The notes beneath the pieces are model-generated. The model was not told the DNA's origin. It made no database searches and saw only the letters and a list, made by a program, of their open reading frames with translations. From Cydia pomonella (Eukaryota; Arthropoda; Insecta; Lepidoptera; Tortricidae), in contig NC_084707.1 in NCBI RefSeq assembly GCF_033807575.1, forward strand, positions 18,400,550 through 18,464,549: a DNA stretch of 64,000 nucleotides. The letters are read 5' to 3'. Shown here one piece after another: positions 46,201 to 52,434 of this stretch (within the stretch, counting starts at the first letter, position 1; each line of letters starts with the position of its first letter). Made by a program: the position numbers and the translations under genes.

Positions 46201-49174
46201 GGAACTGTTGTGTGTGGTGGCCGCCATCTTGCGACGAAACCCCGAGCTGTGTCTTCAGGCGCTCGACCTTGATAAGCTGCTACAAGATGCCCATCACACT
46301 TACGCTAAGGTATGTCCGTTGTTATTGTTTCTTACCTCATTAGTGCGCGTACTGACAGCAGTGTGTGGAACTGTTGTGTGTGGTGGCCGCCATCTTGCGA
46401 CGGAACCCCGAGCTGTGTCTTCAGGCGCTCGACCTTGACAAGCTGCTACAAGATGCCCATCACACTTACGCTAAGGTATGTCCGTTATTATTGTTTCTTA
46501 CCTCATTAGTGCGAGTACTGACTGACAGCAGTGTGTGGAACTGTTGTGTGTGGTGACCGCCATCTTGCGACGAAACCCCGAGCTGTGTCTTCAGACGCTC
46601 GACCTTGACAAGCTGCTACAAGATGCCCATCACACTTACGCTAAGGTATGTCCGTTATTATTGTTTCTTACCTCATTAGTGCGAGTACTGACAGCAGAGT
46701 GTGGAACTGTTGTGTGTGGTGGCCGCCATCTTGCGACGAAACCCCGAGCTGTGTCTTCAGGCGCTCGACCTTGATAAGCTGCTACAAGATGCCCATCACA
46801 CTTACGCTAAGGTATGTCCGTTGTTATTGTTTCTTACCTCATTAGTGCGCGTACTGACAGCAGTGTGTGGAACTGTTGTGTGTGGTGGCCGCCATCTTGC
46901 GACGGAACCCCGAGCTGTGTCTTCAGGCGCTCGACCTTGACAAGCTGCTACAAGATGCCCATCACACTTACGCTAAGGTATGTCCGTTGTTATTGTTTCT
47001 TACCTCATTAGTGCGAGTACTGACAGCAGTGTGTGGAACTGTTGTGTGTGGTGGCCGCCATCTTGCGACGAAACCCCGAGCTGTGTCTTCAGGCGCTCGA
47101 CCTTGACAAGCTGCTACAAGATGCCCATCACACTTACGCTAAGGTATGTCCGTTGTTATTGTTTCTTACCTCATTAGTGCGAGTACTGACAGCAGTGTGT
47201 GGAACTGTTGTGTGTGGTGGCCGCCATCTTGCGACGGAACCCCGAGCTGTGTCTTCAGGCGCTCGACCTTGACAAGCTGCTACAAGATGCCCATCACACT
47301 TACGCTAAGGTATGTCCGTTGTTATTGTTTCTTACCTCATTAGTGCGAGTACTGACAGCAGTGTGTGGAACTGTTGTGTGTGGTGGCCGCCATCTTGCGA
47401 CGGAACCCCGAGCTGTGTCTTCAGGCGCTCGACCTTGACAAGCTGCTACAAGATGCCCATCACACTTACGCTAAGGTATGTCCGTTATTATTGTTTCTTA
47501 CCTCATTAGTGCGAGTACTGACAGCAGTGTGTGGAACTGTTGTGTGTGGTGGCCGCCATCTTGCGACGAAACCCCGAGCTGTGTCTTCAGGCGCTCGACC
47601 TTGATAAGCTGCTACAAGATGCCCATCACACTTACGCTAAGGTATGTCCGTTGTTATTGTTTCTTACCTCATTAGTGCACGTACTGACAGCAGTGTGTGG
47701 AACTGTTGTGTGTGGTGGCCGCCATCTTGCGACGGAACCCTGAGCTGTGTCTTCAGGCGCTCGACCTTGACAAGCTGCTACAAGATGCCCATCACACTTA
47801 CGCTAAGGTATGTCCGTTGTTATTGTTTCTTACTTCATTAGTGCGAGTACTGACAGCAGTGTGTGGAACTGTTGTGTGTGGTGGCCGCCATCTTGCGACG
47901 AAACCCCGAGCTGTGTCTTCAGGCGCTCGACCTTGATAAGCTGCTACAAGATGCCCATCAAACTTACGCTAAGGTATGTCCGTTGTTATTGTTTCTTACC
48001 TCATTAGTGCGCGTACTGACAGCAGTGTGTGGAACTGTTGTGTGTGGTGGCCGCCATCTTGCGACGAAACCCCGAGCTGTGTCTTCAGGCGCTCAACTTT
48101 GACAAGCTGCTACAAGATGCCCATCACACTTACGCTAAGGTATGTCCGTTGTTATTGTATCTTACCTCATTAGTGCGCGTACTGACAGCAGTGTGTGGAA
48201 CTGTTGTGTGTGGTGGCCGCCATCTTGCGACGGAACCCCGAGCCGTGTCTTCAGGCGCTCGACCTTGACAAGCTGCTACAAGATGCCCATCAAACTTACG
48301 CTAAAGTATGTCCGTTGTTATTGTTTCTTACCTCATTAGTGCGCGTACTGACAGCAGTGTGTAGAACTGTTGTGTGTGGTGGCCGCCATCTTGCGACGAA
48401 ACCCCGAGCTGTGTCTTCAGGCGCTCGACTTTGACAAGCTGCTACAAGATGCCCATCACACTTACGCTAAAGTATGTCCGTGGTTATTGTTTCTTACCTC
48501 ATTAGTGCGCGTACTGACAGCAGTGTGTGGAACTGTTGTGTGTGGTGGCCGCCATCTTGCGACGAAACCCCGAGCTGTGTCTTCAGGCGCTCGACTTTGA
48601 CAAGCTGCTACAAGATGCCCATCACACTTACGCTAAGGTATGTCCGTTGTTATTGTATCTTACCTCATTAGTGCGCGTACTGACAGCAGTGTGTCGAACT
48701 GTTGTGTGTGGTGGCCGCCATCTTGCGACGGAACCCCGAGCCGTGTCTTCAGGCGCTCGACCTTGACAAGCTGCTACAAGATGCCCATCAAACTTACGCT
48801 AAAGTATGTCCGTTGTTATTGTTTCTTACCTCATTAGTGCGCGTGCTGACAGCTGTGTGTGGAACTGTTGTGTGTGGTGGCCGCCATTTTGCGACGGAAC
48901 CCCGAGCTGTGTTATAGGCCCTTGAGGCCTACTTGAAGAATCTATTTTTGAATTTAGAATTGTAACGTTCATCGCCTCGCTGGCCGCTGACTTCTAAACT
49001 ATCTTGGTACGTTTCCAGGACAGCGGAGTGGTGGATGAGGAGGAGCCGCTGGCGTCGGCGCCGGCGCCCGTGAGCGTGGGCTACCTGGCGCGCGCCGTGG
49101 TGAACAGCGTGCTGCAGGAGTCCGCGCTGCCCGACCTGTCGCTCGCCGCGCACGACTCCTGCCTGGTGTCCTAA
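19125..49174 (+). CDS. PHKB: Phosphorylase b kinase regulatory subunit beta, 20 visible exons
   Basis: Regulatory subunit of the phosphorylase kinase complex, which activates glycogen phosphorylase in the cytosol. Exons placed by frame and GT-AG: 19125-19248, 20299-20434, 20922-21204, 21626-21755, 22382-22533, 22810-23146, 23403-23492, 23993-24016, 27578-27726, 30007-30126, 30326-30436, 31034-31161, 31363-31538, 32034-32344, 32758-32916, 33916-34041, 34353-34576, 35516-35630, 37670-37900, 49019-49174. They join without a frame break into 1094 codons including the stop, close to the usual ~1090 aa. Family landmarks: QLLRFQSPITGLFP, YCAAAVWGLYQAYRRIDDD, WERGSKYNDG, WSVVYVDIDAHNRNR, KYGFKRFSRDGYKC, YGIQTQTP, GRPIRPVGSLGTSKIYR. 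The N-terminal half is the glucoamylase-like domain of the alpha/beta subunits. It ends in a CAAX box, CLVS. An in-frame Met at 19146 may be the start, unless an upstream exon exists. Several exons are partly duplicated (see separate entries). Confidence 0.93.
19548..19636. mobile_element. Short MITE-like inverted repeat (89 bp)
   Basis: Ends AACCTTTCGAGACCCG and CGGGTCTCCAAAGGTT are reverse complements with one mismatch. In the first PHKB intron. Confidence 0.55.
20541..20608. repeat. 68-bp hairpin repeat in PHKB intron
   Basis: 24-bp arms (AAGCTGCAGAGATAACTGAC... and its complement ending GCTATGCAGCTT) with two mismatches and a short loop. Probably a small MITE. Confidence 0.6.
21990..22140. 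mobile_element. Palindromic MITE, family A copy 1
   Basis: About 150 bp, foldable end to end; left ACACCAAGATAACTC pairs with right GAGTAATCTTGGTCT. The internal AAAATAACACTTGCACAG and the ends match the copy at 23750-23899, so this is a dispersed family. Confidence 0.7.
22180..22330. repeat. AT-only low-complexity palindromic stretch
   Basis: Runs of AATAATAAAAATT and its complement. No coding or RNA signal. Confidence 0.6.
23750..23899. mobile_element. Palindromic MITE, family A copy 2
   Basis: Ends GTCAGACCAAGCTAACT and CTAGTTAGCCTGGTCTGAC are near-perfect inverted repeats. It shares the central AAAATAACACTTGCACAG with 21990-22140. In the PHKB intron before the microexon. Confidence 0.75.
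23993..24016 (+). CDS. PHKB: PHKB 24-nt microexon
   Basis: Acceptor ATTCCAG/ACC, donor AAAG/GTAAAA. It adds NQPGDDSK between the exons ending at 23492 and starting at 27578 and keeps phase on both sides. It lies where the family has a variable loop before the LFLWAQS motif, so it may be alternatively spliced. Confidence 0.7.
24478..25124. mobile_element. Non-autonomous DNA element, about 647 bp, common lepidopteran type
   Basis: Terminal inverted repeats TAGGGTTCCGTAG (24478-24490) and CTACGGAACCCTA (25112-25124). Near the right end it holds a GACA microsatellite and GGTTCCGTTTTATGCC, which I recall as common in moth and butterfly introns. No transposase ORF. It lies in the 3.5-kb PHKB intron. 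Confidence 0.7.
25044..25070. repeat. (GACA)n microsatellite
   Basis: About six GACA units inside the 647-bp repeat element. Confidence 0.8.
25210..25323. mobile_element. Palindromic MITE (114 bp)
   Basis: Ends GAGGGCCTACCGCGAACCAC and GTGGTTCGTGGTAGGCCCTC are inverted repeats with one mismatch. The 4-bp flank ATCA occurs on both sides (25206-25209, 25324-25327) and may be the target duplication. Confidence 0.75.
25664..26440. repeat. Intronic dispersed repeat B, copy 1 (with nested insertion)
   Basis: Shares long blocks with 29447-29941 and 33170-33875: AACATTCGTCCGCC, GCATTCAGCC, AACGTCAGTATTTTAAAA, GAGCAAGTGTGATGAAA. It is split by a second repeat at 25996-26238. Confidence 0.65.
25996..26238. 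mobile_element. Nested TIR element (243 bp) in repeat B
   Basis: Ends AACCGACTTCAAAAA and TTTTTTGAAGTCGGTT are inverted repeats. It is absent from the other two copies of repeat B, which shows it is a younger insertion. Confidence 0.7.
26813..27118 (-). mobile_element. tRNA-derived SINE-like repeat (minus orientation)
   Basis: Contains a B-box-like GGGTTTGAACCCG at about 27073-27085 and the block TTTTCCTTCACCGAAAAGTG, known to me from lepidopteran SINE-type repeats. The B box places the head near 27110 and the tail near 26813. A fragment of the same block recurs near 52880-52905. Confidence 0.55.
27248..27284. repeat. (TTCTTA)n microsatellite
   Basis: About five TTATTC units in a PHKB intron. 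Confidence 0.8.
27578..27726 (+). CDS. PHKB: PHKB exon with LFLWAQS motif
   Basis: Acceptor GACACAG/GAGGCC, donor TTCCAG/GTACAC. Encodes GGLFLWAQSMFVLAQLL and the DPIRRYLP segment. A decayed copy of its middle part lies 28 bp downstream of its donor. Confidence 0.9.
27754..27801 (+). pseudogene. Decayed partial copy of the preceding PHKB exon
   Basis: CCATGCTCGTACTGGCGCAG and CTGCACGTGAAC match exon positions about 27600-27652, with a 5-bp deletion that breaks the frame. It lies in the intron just after the donor. Confidence 0.75.
28281..28379. mobile_element. Small TIR element (99 bp)
   Basis: 13-bp perfect inverted ends TCCGCAAACCAAA and TTTGGTTTGCGGA in a PHKB intron. Confidence 0.6.
28400..29440. 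other. Intronic sequence without recognisable features
   Basis: AT-rich intron. No ORF, RNA or repeat I can support. Confidence 0.5.
29447..29941. repeat. Intronic dispersed repeat B, copy 2
   Basis: Uninterrupted copy. Starts GTACATTGTGCAACGAGGG, ends GAGCAAGTGTGATGAAAAC. It lies just before the exon at 30007. Confidence 0.7.
31363..31538 (+). CDS. PHKB: PHKB exon, KYWRLSGRP to SSSCM
   Basis: Acceptor TGTGTAG/ATAC, donor CATGG/GTAAGG. Encodes the GRPTVCLLVREEHMRD to KVRLGRLQNLISS segment. Its 3' part is duplicated in decayed form from 31587. Confidence 0.9.
31587..31723 (+). pseudogene. Decayed partial copy of the 31363-31538 exon and its splice site
   Basis: Matches the source from CGACGGTGTGTCTCCT through the exon end and about 15 bp of intron (GTTCTGACA). 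It has a 26-bp internal deletion and further small losses. The donor GGTAAGG has become GATAAAG, so it cannot be used. Confidence 0.85.
32034..32344 (+). CDS. PHKB: PHKB exon, DADASLTYKNG to REGAMYE
   Basis: The acceptor chosen is ACCGCAG/ATGCAG, because it alone joins in frame to the preceding exon (G/AT, Asp). Donor TATGAG/GTAAGA. Two decayed partial copies follow it. Confidence 0.85.
32372..32490 (+). pseudogene. Decayed partial copy 1 of the 32034-32344 exon
   Basis: TACGATTCTTATAAGAACCG, GCGCTACGGGG and CCCAGTGCCAGCTTT match the source at about 32220-32345. The copy reaches a donor-like GATGTAAG. Small deletions break the frame. Confidence 0.85.
32540..32604 (+). pseudogene. Decayed partial copy 2 of the 32034-32344 exon
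   Basis: A more diverged copy: CTCTTATAATAATCTTTCAA, CTGCGG and TAGTAGCTGATTTGCG track the source CTCGTACAAGAACC... block. Older than copy 1 by divergence. Confidence 0.6.
33170..33875. repeat. Intronic dispersed repeat B, copy 3 (with nested MITE)
   Basis: Shares its ends and internal blocks with copies at 25664 and 29447. Interrupted by the MITE at 33625-33835. Confidence 0.65.
33625..33835. mobile_element. Nested MITE (211 bp) in repeat B
   Basis: Ends TATAGGGACCGTGC and GCACGCTCCCTATA are inverted repeats with one mismatch. Absent from repeat B copy 2. Confidence 0.65.
34353..34576 (+). CDS. PHKB: PHKB exon, EIVLYCGRLIG to DWADEEG
   Basis: Acceptor CGCCAG/GAAATC, donor GGGG/TGAGTA read as GG/GTGAGT. 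Carries FRGILKIRVGWVLEAI, a strongly conserved PHKB block. A decayed partial copy lies in the next intron. Confidence 0.9.
34662..34733 (+). pseudogene. Decayed partial copy of the 34353-34576 exon
   Basis: GAAGCCCTATCAATTACGGA and CGTTGCTGCAGAGAACGTG match the source at about 34500-34573, with substitutions and small indels. It ends at the position of the source donor. Confidence 0.65.
35651..35867. mobile_element. TIR element (217 bp)
   Basis: Ends GTAAGATCAGACAGATCGT and ACGATCTGCCTGATCTTAC are inverted repeats with one mismatch. Begins 20 bp after a PHKB donor. Confidence 0.7.
36042..37578. mobile_element. Non-autonomous hAT-like element, about 1.5 kb
   Basis: Short inverted ends TAGTGATGGGT and ACCCATCACTA. 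The 8-bp flanks CCTAGAGC and CATGGAGC match at 6 of 8 bases, as expected for an old hAT target duplication. Multiple GTAATATTACC-like motifs near both ends may be binding sites. No transposase ORF. Confidence 0.65.
37670..37900 (+). CDS. PHKB: PHKB penultimate coding exon, founder of the 166-bp array
   Basis: Acceptor AAATGCAG/GGTCAC, donor GCTAAG/GTATGT, phase 0 at both ends. Encodes GHCIPACPTLVNM to DAHHTYAK, including the RRNPELCLQ block typical of the PHKB C-terminus. Its last ~117 nt plus donor and about 45 bp of intron are the unit amplified downstream. Confidence 0.92.
38428..38537 (+). repeat. Left LTR (110 bp)
   Basis: Starts TGTTATGTATAG, ends AATACTTCA. Contains AATAAAG, a likely poly-A signal. 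Identical to the right LTR as far as I can see. Confidence 0.92.
38618..38956 (+). pseudogene. LTR element gag, N-terminal part, ends at a premature stop
   Basis: ATG at 38618 (MSIGKIREFD). Contains the usual gag core of gypsy elements (WDLYCERLEMYF; HLKPKPSIMAERYRFR). The frame stops at 38954-38956 right after MADLKKL. The gag sequence resumes in another frame about 10 bp later, which suggests a small deletion rather than a normal stop. Confidence 0.8.
38958..42762 (+). CDS. LTR element gag-pol polyprotein (C-terminal gag to integrase)
   Basis: An open frame of about 1265 codons. Using residue numbers from 38989: zinc knuckles (CTACGATNHCFSTC, CSMCRKTGHLRRMC) near 95-130; protease DTGA near 197; reverse transcriptase near 330-520 with FCDDILIFG near 487 in place of the usual YxDD; RNase H (TCDASPRG) near 633; integrase H-H-C-C finger near 850-890 and its D, D, E residues near 914, 968 and 1004. 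It ends at 42762 before the right LTR. No further stop seen after the gag break. Describes an inherited insect retroelement. Confidence 0.92.
43058..43167 (+). repeat. Right LTR (110 bp)
   Basis: Partner of 38428-38537, followed by target duplication ACCTC and then by the resumed 166-bp array (ATTAGTGCGAG). Confidence 0.92.
43365..43535 (+). other. Array copies feeding into a chance chimeric frame with the LINE
   Basis: The exon-copy frame stays open through its intron remnant and into the inserted LINE frame, giving one 866-codon frame to 45965. It has no proper ATG at its start (it opens with a GTG valine codon), so I treat it as an accident of insertion. Confidence 0.6.
43536..46027 (+). 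mobile_element. 5'-truncated LINE inserted in one exon copy
   Basis: Flanked by a 10-bp target duplication AGTGTGTGGA (43526-43535, 46028-46037). The 3' end is GATATAATAATAG with no poly-A. The target lies in the first bases of one 117-nt cassette. The LINE has the same orientation as PHKB. The endonuclease is almost wholly missing. Confidence 0.9.
43545..45965 (+). pseudogene. LINE ORF2 fragment: endonuclease end plus reverse transcriptase
   Basis: An open frame of about 805 codons. It opens with the end of the endonuclease (RDTNPDLCFASE). The reverse transcriptase is complete: KCRKAAGLDNMYPEF, LKPGKTPDDPANFRPISLL, FVDLSAAYDTVW, LPQGSVLAPLLFNIYTSDM, FLYADDIAL. The C-terminus has the CDCGEPIQTIAHIVEKC zinc-like knot. 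No RNase H, so it is a different clade from the 12.3-kb LINE (Jockey/CR1-like). The RT frame is intact, but the element lacks its 5' part and so is dead on arrival. Confidence 0.9.
49019..49174 (+). CDS. PHKB: PHKB last exon with CAAX box
   Basis: Acceptor GTTTCCAG/GACAGC, phase 0. Encodes DSGVVDEEEPLASA and VSVGYLARAVVNSVLQES, then ends DSCLVS and TAA. CLVS is a CAAX prenylation motif; PHK alpha and beta subunits are known to be farnesylated. The segment from about 49054 to the stop is tandemly repeated. Confidence 0.9.
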   Translation, partial: DSGVVDEEEPLASAPAPVSVGYLARAVVNSVLQESALPDLSLAAHDSCLVS

Positions 49175-49900
49175 GTCGGCGCCGGCGCCCGTGAGCGTGG
49201 GCTACCTGGCGCGCGCCGTGGTGAACAGCGTGCTGCAGGAGTCCGCGCTGCCCGACCTGTCGCTCGCCGCGCACGACTCCTGCCTGGTGTCCTAAGTCGG
49301 CGCCGGCGCCCGTGAGCGTGGGCTACCTGGCGCGCGCCGTGGTGAACAGCGTGCTGCAGGAGTCCGCGCTGCCCGACCTGTCGCTCGCCGCGCACGACTC
49401 CTGCCTGGTGTCCTAAGTCGGCGCCGGCGCCCGTGAGCGTGGGCTACCTGGCGCGCGCCGTGGTGAACAGCGTGCTGCAGGAGTCCGCGCTGCCCGACCT
49501 GTCGCTCGCCGCGCACGACTCCTGCCTGGTGTCCTAAGTCGGCGCCGGCGCCCGTGAGCGTGGGCTACCTGGCGCGCGCCGTGGTGAACAGCGTGCTGCA
49601 GGAGTCCGCGCTGCCCGACCTGTCGCTCGCCGCGCACGACTCCTGCCTGGTGTCCTAAGTCGGCGCCGGCGCCCGTGAGCGTGGGCTACCTGGCGCGCGC
49701 CGTGGTGAACAGCGTGCTGCAGGAGTCCGCGCTGCCCGACCTGTCGCTCGCCGCGCACGACTCCTGCCTGGTGTCCTAAGTCGGCGCCGGCGCCCGTGAG
49801 CGTGGGCTACCTGGCGCGCGCCGTGGTGAACAGCGTGCTGCAGGAGTCCGCGCTGCCCGACCTGTCGCTCGCCGCGCACGACTCCTGCCTAGTGTCCTAA
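49054..49900 (+). repeat. 121-bp tandem array of the PHKB terminal exon, 7 copies
   Basis: Units begin TCGGCGCCGGCGCCCGTGAG and end TGTCCTAAG. The first is the genuine coding copy; six more follow, so their coding sequence and stop codon would lie in the 3' UTR. The period is exactly 121 bp. I see one base change only (CCTAGTGTCC in the last copy). It is very GC-rich compared with its flanks. Confidence 0.95.
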
Positions 49901-50473
49901 ACGAACGATCTCTAGGCGTAGATCGAGGAATTGTAACGTGTTCCATGAAATCATAAGCTCGATGTCTGTCGTGATGTGCTATGATGTGGTCGTGCGCCAT
50001 GTGCTAGACGCTGCGAGCGATCGTAATTTAAATCGGCTCTTTAGTATTGGAAGATTTATCGTTAAAGTGGTTTTTCTATTTCAAAACGAACTTATATGTG
50101 ATATTAAAGGGAATGTAGTGTAGCTTATTTGCCTTCTTTTATCTTTACAAAATATTAACGCTGTCGTAACCTATTAGTTCAAAATGTGCTGTGCCATGTC
50201 TTAAAATTGGATATTCCTTAGGAATAATTTATATTACTGTAGTTCATCATATTTTAACTGAAAAACGCGATTCTTGAGCACTTTTACATGTCAGCTTCTA
50301 CGAGGCTGCACCCCGACCGGGCATCATATTACTTCCATTGTCAGTCAGACTGTTCAAGGGACATTCATTTTATTTCATTCATTGTTTTTTTTTTTTGTGT
50401 TCCTTCTTGTAACGATTAATTTTCTATCGAATATAAGTATAAATGTAATGTATGAATAATGTAAATATAATGT
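49901..50473 (+). other. Likely PHKB 3' UTR
   Basis: AT-rich sequence after the last array copy. ATTAAA at 50103-50108 is a possible poly-A signal. No ORF of interest. Extent unknown. Confidence 0.4.
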
Positions 50474-50695
50474 ATAAAGAAACGATTGCCATCGCTGCTT
50501 TCACGTAAAGGCAGGGACATGTAGGTATTACTTTACATGAAATTGTATAACATTATTCATAATAATATTGTTATAATGAATAATGTTATACAATAATATA
50601 TATAGGGTTATATTATTTAATATTAATTTCATGTAAAGTAATACCTACATGTCCCTGCCCTTACGTGAAAGCAGCGATGGCAATCGTTTCTTTAT
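50474..50695. mobile_element. Long hairpin MITE (222 bp)
   Basis: Arms AAGAAACGATTGCCATCGCT ... and its complement pair over about 75 bp with one or two mismatches, around an AT-rich centre (ATAATATTGTTATAATG). Confidence 0.85.
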
Positions 50696-51631
50696 TTTAT
50701 CGACAATCCCTTTAAATTCCACGATTTAAAAAATGCCATGCAGTGAGTTTTACTCGGCGCGTGACCTCATTCCTAAATTTACTAGAGACTAGACTCGGCG
50801 ATTTAATTAGTAAGCTTATACTAGTGTTTTTAGCCCATGATGAGTGATGACAGATATATTTTACTTGTGCAATGTATAGCTGGCTGGAAGGGGATTCTGC
50901 TGGGGCAATCGATTATACAAAGTTCCGATGACGTATTATTATGATGACACAAATATGTTTTGGTGAATATCATCCGAATGAGTACGCAGGTACCTACTGA
51001 GGAAATACATAAGTTTCACATTTATAAAGTAATAAACCTATAAAAAATGTAATTAGCATTAGAGCAATATGAGTTGGTTAGTGATTTTGTATCATTACGT
51101 TTTGTATGTAATATTCACGACATTTTTGTAAAATACAGGTTCCTATTTTTAAGTGCCATGGCCCCATTTAATGCGTGACATTTTGCGTATAGCTGTGAAA
51201 TTTACTTACCCCACAAGAGTTAAACTCTTTCTATGAATTCTATGTCCATGAACTTCCTTCTTGTGTATGTATGTTCAGCGAAAATTCGTGGTTTCAGATA
51301 AATCATCGATTTTGTGATCCTACTCAACTATGTTTTGAGAACATACTGCCAAGACAGCAATCACATTAAGAGTAGTTTTGCCTAGACAGTAAAGCCGATA
51401 TTTGTAAGGCGGACTATTTCCAAAAAGTTCATTGTGGGTAATCTGAACCTTAATTTTGTTGTTGAATATGTTTATAAAGTATGTGTTAGATAAATATATT
51501 TTATATTAATTATACTGTTTCAAAAGACAAATAAATGTAATATAATGTTTACCTACAGTTTTTGCTTTATTACCCTAGGTAGTACTACTACGACAAATCC
51601 AAAACGAAAGATTATGTAATACAATTTAAAT
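50696..51631. other. Intergenic AT-rich sequence
   Basis: No gene or RNA recognised. AATAAA at 51530-51535 is a possible distal poly-A signal for PHKB. Confidence 0.45.
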
Positions 51632-51753
51632 AGCTGGGTCTACACAGAGCGAGCATACGCGCGAGGCAATTTCCTCACGCACAATACAGCCAGTGTAGAC
51701 ACTGGCTGTATTGTGCGTGAGGAAATTGCTTATGCTCGCTCAGTGGACCCGGC
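51632..51753. mobile_element. Palindromic MITE, family C copy 1
   Basis: Ends AGCTGGGTCTACACAGAGCG and CTCGCTCAGTGGACCCGGCT are inverted repeats; the centre CACTGGCTGTATTGTGCGTG also folds. Related to 59751-59848. Confidence 0.8.
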
Positions 51754-51777
51754 TAATAAATGGATCAATCCACGGTA

Positions 51778-51841
51778 GTTTTTAAAGTACTTCTTATTTT
51801 TACCAGAACAGTCTGGCAAAAATAAGAAATACTTTAAAAAC
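51778..51841. repeat. 64-bp hairpin
   Basis: Arms GTTTTTAAAGTACTTCTTAT and its near-exact complement ending ATACTTTAAAAAC, with a small loop. Confidence 0.75.
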
Positions 51842-52244
51842 CCACAGGGGAATGGTTAAAAATTTAATAATCTATGGTTGTACGTTAGTGTTGTCTATTC
51901 CGGAACTACTCGTACTGACCCGATTTCGAATTGGACGTAGCTACATTTTTAGCGGACTATGAAAGAGTATGTTGCATCTTAAACATGTCAATCCTAAAAT
52001 TGCGCAGAATTTATAGATCGTGTCATTAACGAAGACGCGTGCCTTGACTCGTATTGTCATGTTATTAAAGGTTAGGTTTGACAAATCTGCGTGTCATCGT
52101 GGATGACACGACTCTAAAAGGGGAGCCATATGAGGATGACTGCCTTTTTTACTGACTTCCAAAAAGGATGAGGTTCTATACGAAACATATAGACCGTAAT
52201 TGGATACATTACAAAAGAAAAATGATCTCAGTTATTGGTAAAAG

Positions 52245-52250
52245 TTTATT
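52245..52250 (-). terminator. Poly-A signal of DNAJB11
   Basis: TTTATT on the plus strand is AATAAA on the minus strand, 129 bp after the stop codon. Confidence 0.55.
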
Positions 52251-52378
52251 TTACAAAAACAATCACATGTTTCTCCACACCACATACTGACACAAAACCC
52301 TGACTTTAAAACAAGACTTTGTTCATACCTTGCATTCAATTCTACTATTTCAATAAATTAAACTGGCAGTAGCAGCTA

Positions 52379-52434
52379 CTAAAGTCCATTATACACTTTA
52401 TTATTTGGTGACTGCTTAAGTATCTTCCGAAGGG
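52379..52434 (-). CDS. DNAJB11: DNAJB11 last exon (56 nt)
   Basis: Acceptor TTGTTACAG/CCCTTC on the minus strand. Encodes LRKILKQSPNNKVYNGL and a stop. Recognised by its match to the conserved KQ...KVYNGL tail and by its phase with the exon ending at 53530. Confidence 0.85.

Larger units (their letters stand above)
37786..48925 (+). repeat. 166-bp tandem array of PHKB exon 3' end, 5' splice site and intron start
   Basis: Period 166 bp (one unit 170). After the founder exon there are 22 complete extra copies and one truncated copy, in three stretches: 37950-38427, 43168-43535 and 46028-48925. The stretches are separated only by an LTR element and a LINE, and rejoin at their target duplications. 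Each copy can be read as TACTGACAG/CAGTGTGTGGAA ... GCTAAG/GTATGT, a 117-nt phase 0-0 cassette encoding 39 aa (QCVELLCVVAAILRR to TYAK) with no stop or frameshift in any complete copy. The junction shares GACAG with the founder. The intervening intron would be only 49 nt, short for splicing. Left copies keep the founder's CTCTTG; later copies read CTGTTG. Copies from 48029 on are the most diverged and show a three-unit repeat. Confidence 0.95.

Noticed and set aside
37903..48917. Overlapping 65-79-codon ORFs in the 166-bp array as a small gene family
   Set aside because: They are the exon frame read through the intron remnant, plus its shifted frame. They follow from the 166-bp period and have no proper ATG.
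48929..50000. Repeated 74-codon minus-strand ORFs
   Set aside because: Shadows of the GC-rich 121-bp terminal-exon array on the opposite strand.
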